Made by a program: the position numbers and the translations under genes
Origin: Candidatus Altimarinota bacterium
GTDB lineage: Bacteria > Patescibacteriota > Gracilibacteria > UM-FILTER-43-11
DNA: 8,377 nt
NCBI GenBank assembly: GCA_029934675.1
Contig: JAOZLT010000062.1
Location: 1 to 8,377 of the forward strand
Direction of reading: 5' to 3'
The notes under the pieces: model-generated
Told to the model about the DNA's origin: nothing
The model's input: the letters and a program-made list of their open reading frames with translations, nothing else
Databases searched by the model: none
Shown here: positions 5,474 to 8,377 of the stretch, piece by piece
How positions within the stretch are numbered: position 1 is the first letter of the stretch
How the letters are laid out: every line of letters begins with the position of its first letter

Positions 5474-7318
5474 ATGTCTTTTAAATTTATTGCAGATACA
5501 TTTTCTGTAGCTCGTGATTCAGATCACTTTATTCAACTTAAAACCTTAAAGAGCCCCCGTACAGATGATCAAGTTTGGTTGTCTACGGAGATAGTCGGAG
5601 ATAGTAAATACGCTCGCGCTACATCACAAAGTATTATTGATACAATGGAGGATGTATTTTTTGATAATTTTGAATTAAGTGTATATGAACGCTTTGAACA
5701 AGCGCTTAAGGAAGTGAATATTATTTTAAAAAGCCTAAAAGAGAAACGTGGTAAATCTTTTGGCCAAATAAATACGATTATTGCGGTATTTTCTAATAAT
5801 GAACTTCATATTACTCAAAGTAATAATGCTGAGGCATATTTAATCAGGCAAAATAAATTTTCGATGATAAGTGAGGGTTTAAGTAGTAAATCTGAAGACC
5901 TCTTTGTAAATATTGCCAGCGGTGAGCTTATGCCTGATGACAAACTTATTTTCAGTACCGCTCGTCTTCTTCGCTTAGCTACTCATTCACAAATAGTACA
6001 GTTATTTAATGATGGTGTTGCTGAAGCCATAGAAGCAACTCGTGACTTAACTATGAATGATGAAGAATTAAGTTTGGGAGTTGTAGCTATCCATGCGAAG
6101 TTAATACAGAAAGCTTCAACTAAACTTGAGACCGTAAAAGAGAATAAACTACTTATCAAATTAAAAGAACTAGTCGCATCAATCGGTGATTTTATTAATA
6201 AAAAAACTAACAGAGGCGATAATGGAGTCAATACTAAAAAAGTCCTAACTGCAATTGCTGTTGTTGCATTAATTTTGATTGTAAGTGTGTCTTTCCTTGT
6301 AAAAAGTAGTAGGAACAATGCAATTCGCGAAGAATATCGTACAAAAATTGATGCTCTTCATCAGGATTTAAATATTGCTAATACAAAAGGATATGCAAAT
6401 GATAAAGAATCTGCAAACGCAATTTTAACTAAGGTTGAAGGAGAAGCTCGCGAGATTTTAGATACAAATTATTTTCGTGCTGAAGCTTTGGCACTTTTAG
6501 ATAAAATTCAGGATTCACGTGATAATATCAACAATACAGATAGATTAAAGGAATTAGCTCCTTATGTTGATTTGACGACAAAAGACACTGATGTAAAAGC
6601 ATTAGGAATTGTAAATATGGACAAAAATTTCTTTGTTTATGGGTACAATAAGCTATATGAAATAATTCTTGATCAAGTATTAGAGCCTAGAGTAATCGAT
6701 GATACTGAAATTGTAATTGCTGCTACAGCTATGAGTGACCAGGATATAATTGTATTCCTTACGCAATCAGGACGAATAATAGAATTTGAAAACGGTCAGA
6801 TAAAATTTGCGAATACCGATGATGAATCATGGAAATCAGGGGTTGCTCTTGGTGCATATGGAAAGTATTTATATGTACTTAGTTCCGAAGATAATCAGAT
6901 TTATAAATATGCTCGCTTACGTTCTAAATATTCTAGTGGTTCCGGCTACAACAGCGATGCTGATTTGAAGAACGCGATATCTATGACAATAGATGGTGAC
7001 ATTTATGTACTAAAAAAAGGTGGTTCAATTGTCAGACTTTTTAAAGGCAAACAACAACAGTTTAAAATAGAGAATCTTACTGTTGACCTTTCTGATGCAA
7101 CACAGCTTTATACTTCAGCAGAATTGGATAATTTATATATTTTAGATCCTGTTAATAAGAGGGTAATTATTACTACAAAAAGTGAAAGTGGTATTTCTAG
7201 ATACTATGGGCAAGTTGTATTTGAAGAATTGGAAAATATTAGAGGGATGTATGTTGAGAAAAATGAGAACAAATTGCATATCTTGACTGATAAGGAGATT
7301 TATAAGATTGATATTTAA
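5474..7318 (+). CDS. PP2C-like pseudophosphatase domain, membrane helix and propeller-like domain
   Basis: No exact family is recognised for this 614-aa protein. Residues 1-210 resemble a PPM/PP2C phosphatase fold: a helix with many acidic residues (51-65), ALKEVNIILKSLKEKRG (77-93), TIIAVFSNNELHITQSNNAEAYLIRQ (split at 101-113 and 114-126), ELMPDDKLIFSTARLL (151-166) and DEELSLGVVAIHA (196-208). The metal-binding Asp of the usual GDS and SDG motifs is replaced (SNNAEAYL 116-123; STARLL 161-166), so it is probably inactive. A Lys-rich stretch precedes one membrane helix (about 257-276), followed by a charged, probably coiled segment (280-350) and a C-terminal domain (about 360-614) with repeated YVLSSEDNQIYKY- and IYVLKKGGSIVRLFK-like strand pairs suggesting a beta-propeller. 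The positive-inside rule puts the PP2C-like part in the cytoplasm and the propeller outside. A signal-relay or scaffold role is inference. No clear Shine-Dalgarno is seen. Confidence 0.85.
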   Translation: MSFKFIADTFSVARDSDHFIQLKTLKSPRTDDQVWLSTEIVGDSKYARATSQSIIDTMEDVFFDNFELSVYERFEQALKEVNIILKSLKEKRGKSFGQINTIIAVFSNNELHITQSNNAEAYLIRQNKFSMISEGLSSKSEDLFVNIASGELMPDDKLIFSTARLLRLATHSQIVQLFNDGVAEAIEATRDLTMNDEELSLGVVAIHAKLIQKASTKLETVKENKLLIKLKELVASIGDFINKKTNRGDNGVNTKKVLTAIAVVALILIVSVSFLVKSSRNNAIREEYRTKIDALHQDLNIANTKGYANDKESANAILTKVEGEAREILDTNYFRAEALALLDKIQDSRDNINNTDRLKELAPYVDLTTKDTDVKALGIVNMDKNFFVYGYNKLYEIILDQVLEPRVIDDTEIVIAATAMSDQDIIVFLTQSGRIIEFENGQIKFANTDDESWKSGVALGAYGKYLYVLSSEDNQIYKYARLRSKYSSGSGYNSDADLKNAISMTIDGDIYVLKKGGSIVRLFKGKQQQFKIENLTVDLSDATQLYTSAELDNLYILDPVNKRVIITTKSESGISRYYGQVVFEELENIRGMYVEKNENKLHILTDKEIYKIDI

Positions 7319-7415
7319 ATTACAAAGATTACAAATACTCACTTTGTTCGTAATTACAAAGATTAATTTTTGTAATGTGAAACTTTGTGATGCGTAGCTT
7401 TGTAATTTTTGTAAT
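7319..7415. repeat. Cluster of ATTACAAA words in both orientations
   Basis: The 8-mer ATTACAAA occurs at 7319, 7328 and 7353, and its reverse complement TTTGTAAT at 7369, 7399 and 7408. The pairs 7353-7361/7398-7406 (9 bp) and 7353-7360/7369-7376 (8 bp) can form alternative stems, the first followed by T-rich sequence, so it may end transcription of the 614-aa gene. CTTTGT (7342-7347) and ACAAAG (7356-7361) add a further small stem. The rest of the gap to 7449 is the ribBA promoter region. Confidence 0.7.
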
Positions 7416-7428
7416 TTTTCTATATAAT
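7400..7428 (+). promoter_or_regulatory. Promoter of ribBA
   Basis: A -35 TTGTAA (7400-7405, four of six) and a perfect -10 TATAAT (7423-7428) are 17 bp apart. The start would fall near 7435, leaving a leader of about 15 nt. That leaves no room for an FMN riboswitch, and none is seen. The -35 lies inside a copy of the ATTACAAA-type inverted repeat. Confidence 0.6.
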
Positions 7429-7449
7429 TCAATGCACTAACTCAATATA

Positions 7450-8377
7450 ATGAATGAAATAAATTCCGCACTAGAGGATCTGAAGAAAGGTAAAATGATT
7501 ATAGTCACGGATGATGAAAATCGTGAAAATGAAGGCGATTTGATGTTCGCGGCTGAGAAAGTTACGCCTGAGCTGATCAACTTTATGTGTAAAGAAGGAC
7601 GGGGACTTATTTGTGTGCCGACTGAGGAGGAATTGGCATATCGATTAAATTTTCATCCAATGGTACCAAATCCTGATGGGAATTGTAATTTTACTGTATC
7701 CGTAGATGCCAAAAAAGGTATTACTACAGGCATTTCCGCTAGTGATAGGGCTTTAACTATTAAGAAAATTTTAGATAATAAATCAACTGCTAGCGACTTC
7801 ATCCGTCCAGGACACATGTTTCCACTAATTGCAAAATCTGGGGGAGTTTTAGTTCGAGCAGGACATACAGAAGCTGCGGTCGACTTGATGAGACTTGCTG
7901 AATTAACTCCTGTCGGAGTGATTTGTGAGATTATGAATGATGATGGAAATATGATGCGCATGCCAGATTTGAAAAAATTCTCAAAAAAACATGGTCTTAA
8001 AATCATCACAATTCAAGATCTTATTCAATATAGAAGTCGAAATGAAAAATTAATTGTAAAGGAAGCTGAAGCCAATCTTTCTACTGAATTCGGAAAATTC
8101 AGGGTTCATGTTTATAAAGCAAAAACGGATTTAAAAGAGCATGTTGCCTTTGTGATGGGCGATGTTAAAAAGAAGAATTGTTCACTAGTGCGTGTACACT
8201 CTGAATGTCTGACAGGTGACGTATTCCATTCAAAACAATGTGATTGTGGAGATCAGCTACACCTTTCACTTAAAATGATTGCGGAAAGAGGTTGTGGAGT
8301 ACTTTTGTATATGCGACAAGAAGGGCGTGGAATCGGGCTTGCCAATAAAATCAAAGCCTATGCTCTTCAGGAAAAAG
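7450..8377 (+). CDS. ribBA: Riboflavin biosynthesis bifunctional protein RibBA, 3'-truncated by the window
   Basis: The reading frame is open from the ATG to the window edge (309 codons; about 90 expected to be missing). The N-terminal half is 3,4-dihydroxy-2-butanone-4-phosphate synthase, which acts on ribulose 5-phosphate: DDENRENEGDL (residues 21-31, acidic metal/substrate loop), TGISASDRALTI (93-104), RPGHMFPL (119-126), HTEAAVDLMRLA (139-150). The C-terminal half is GTP cyclohydrolase II: VRVHSECLTGDVFHSKQCDCG (from 247) with the zinc cysteines 253, 264 and 266, then RQEGRGIGL (289-297). All key residues seen so far are present. The two products feed riboflavin synthesis. The leader is short and lacks a Shine-Dalgarno. 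Other rib genes may follow outside the window. Confidence 0.95.
   Translation, partial: MNEINSALEDLKKGKMIIVTDDENRENEGDLMFAAEKVTPELINFMCKEGRGLICVPTEEELAYRLNFHPMVPNPDGNCNFTVSVDAKKGITTGISASDRALTIKKILDNKSTASDFIRPGHMFPLIAKSGGVLVRAGHTEAAVDLMRLAELTPVGVICEIMNDDGNMMRMPDLKKFSKKHGLKIITIQDLIQYRSRNEKLIVKEAEANLSTEFGKFRVHVYKAKTDLKEHVAFVMGDVKKKNCSLVRVHSECLTGDVFHSKQCDCGDQLHLSLKMIAERGCGVLLYMRQEGRGIGLANKIKAYALQEK

Noticed and set aside
5983..6318. Minus-strand ORF of 111 codons inside the 614-aa gene
   Set aside because: It is antisense to a long uninterrupted gene; its hydrophobic character merely mirrors the membrane-helix coding region.
7319..7449. FMN riboswitch upstream of ribBA
   Set aside because: The predicted leader is only about 15 nt, and the AT-rich repeat cluster has none of the conserved RFN-element segments.
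7653..8009. Minus-strand ORF of 118 codons inside ribBA
   Set aside because: It is a shadow of ribBA, whose translation shows all catalytic motifs in the plus frame.
1..8377. CRISPR array, tRNA or rRNA genes
   Set aside because: The repeats present are short palindromic words or a single tandem duplication, without regular spacers; no cloverleaf or rRNA-like sequence was seen.
1..8377. Recoded UGA (glycine), as in some Candidate Phyla Radiation lineages
   Set aside because: All genes read through with the standard code and glycines are GGN; no frame needs UGA to be read through.

Overview
The window is AT-rich and gene-dense. It carries seven protein genes plus the first 309 codons of an eighth, with very few convincing Shine-Dalgarno sites and intergenic gaps full of short palindromic words. 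The gene mix is a FemAB-like transferase, a PurN with no other purine gene beside it, a CofE-like ligase, an O-antigen-ligase-type membrane protein, a long-form ribosome hibernation factor, a degenerate PP2C/propeller membrane protein and RibBA. Together with the repeat style this is most like a Candidate Phyla Radiation (Patescibacteria) bacterium. That placement is inference; no marker gene such as 16S rRNA is present. The standard bacterial code reads all genes without internal stops, and every visible stop is TAA or TAG.

Layout: positions 121-5206 are almost entirely minus-strand, in the transcription order long-form HPF, O-antigen-ligase-like, CofE-like, then purN and the FemAB-like gene as a tight pair. 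One exception sits inside this block: a 103-codon plus-strand gene (1899-2210) with its own consensus-like promoter, a leader hairpin, a strong Shine-Dalgarno and a 13-bp terminator hairpin. Its G+C content is near 50 %, clearly above its surroundings, so it looks like a self-contained cassette. Behind it lies a roughly 100-bp tandem duplication containing a REP-like hairpin. A divergent intergenic region (5207-5473) separates HPF from a plus-strand 614-aa protein: a PP2C-fold domain lacking its metal-binding aspartates, one membrane helix, and a beta-propeller-like C-terminal domain. After another palindrome-rich gap, ribBA starts at 7450 just behind a good promoter and runs off the window.

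Functionally the genes fall into envelope work (FemAB-like, O-antigen-ligase-like, possibly the 614-aa sensor-like protein), nucleotide and cofactor metabolism (purN, CofE-like, ribBA) and ribosome dormancy (HPF). There is no evidence that they form one pathway.

The most interesting items are the unrecognised small gene in its complete transcription unit, the long hairpins that abut the start codons of the O-antigen-ligase-like and CofE-like genes (the first with a competing pairing), the pseudophosphatase-membrane-propeller protein, and the related palindromic elements on both sides of that gene.
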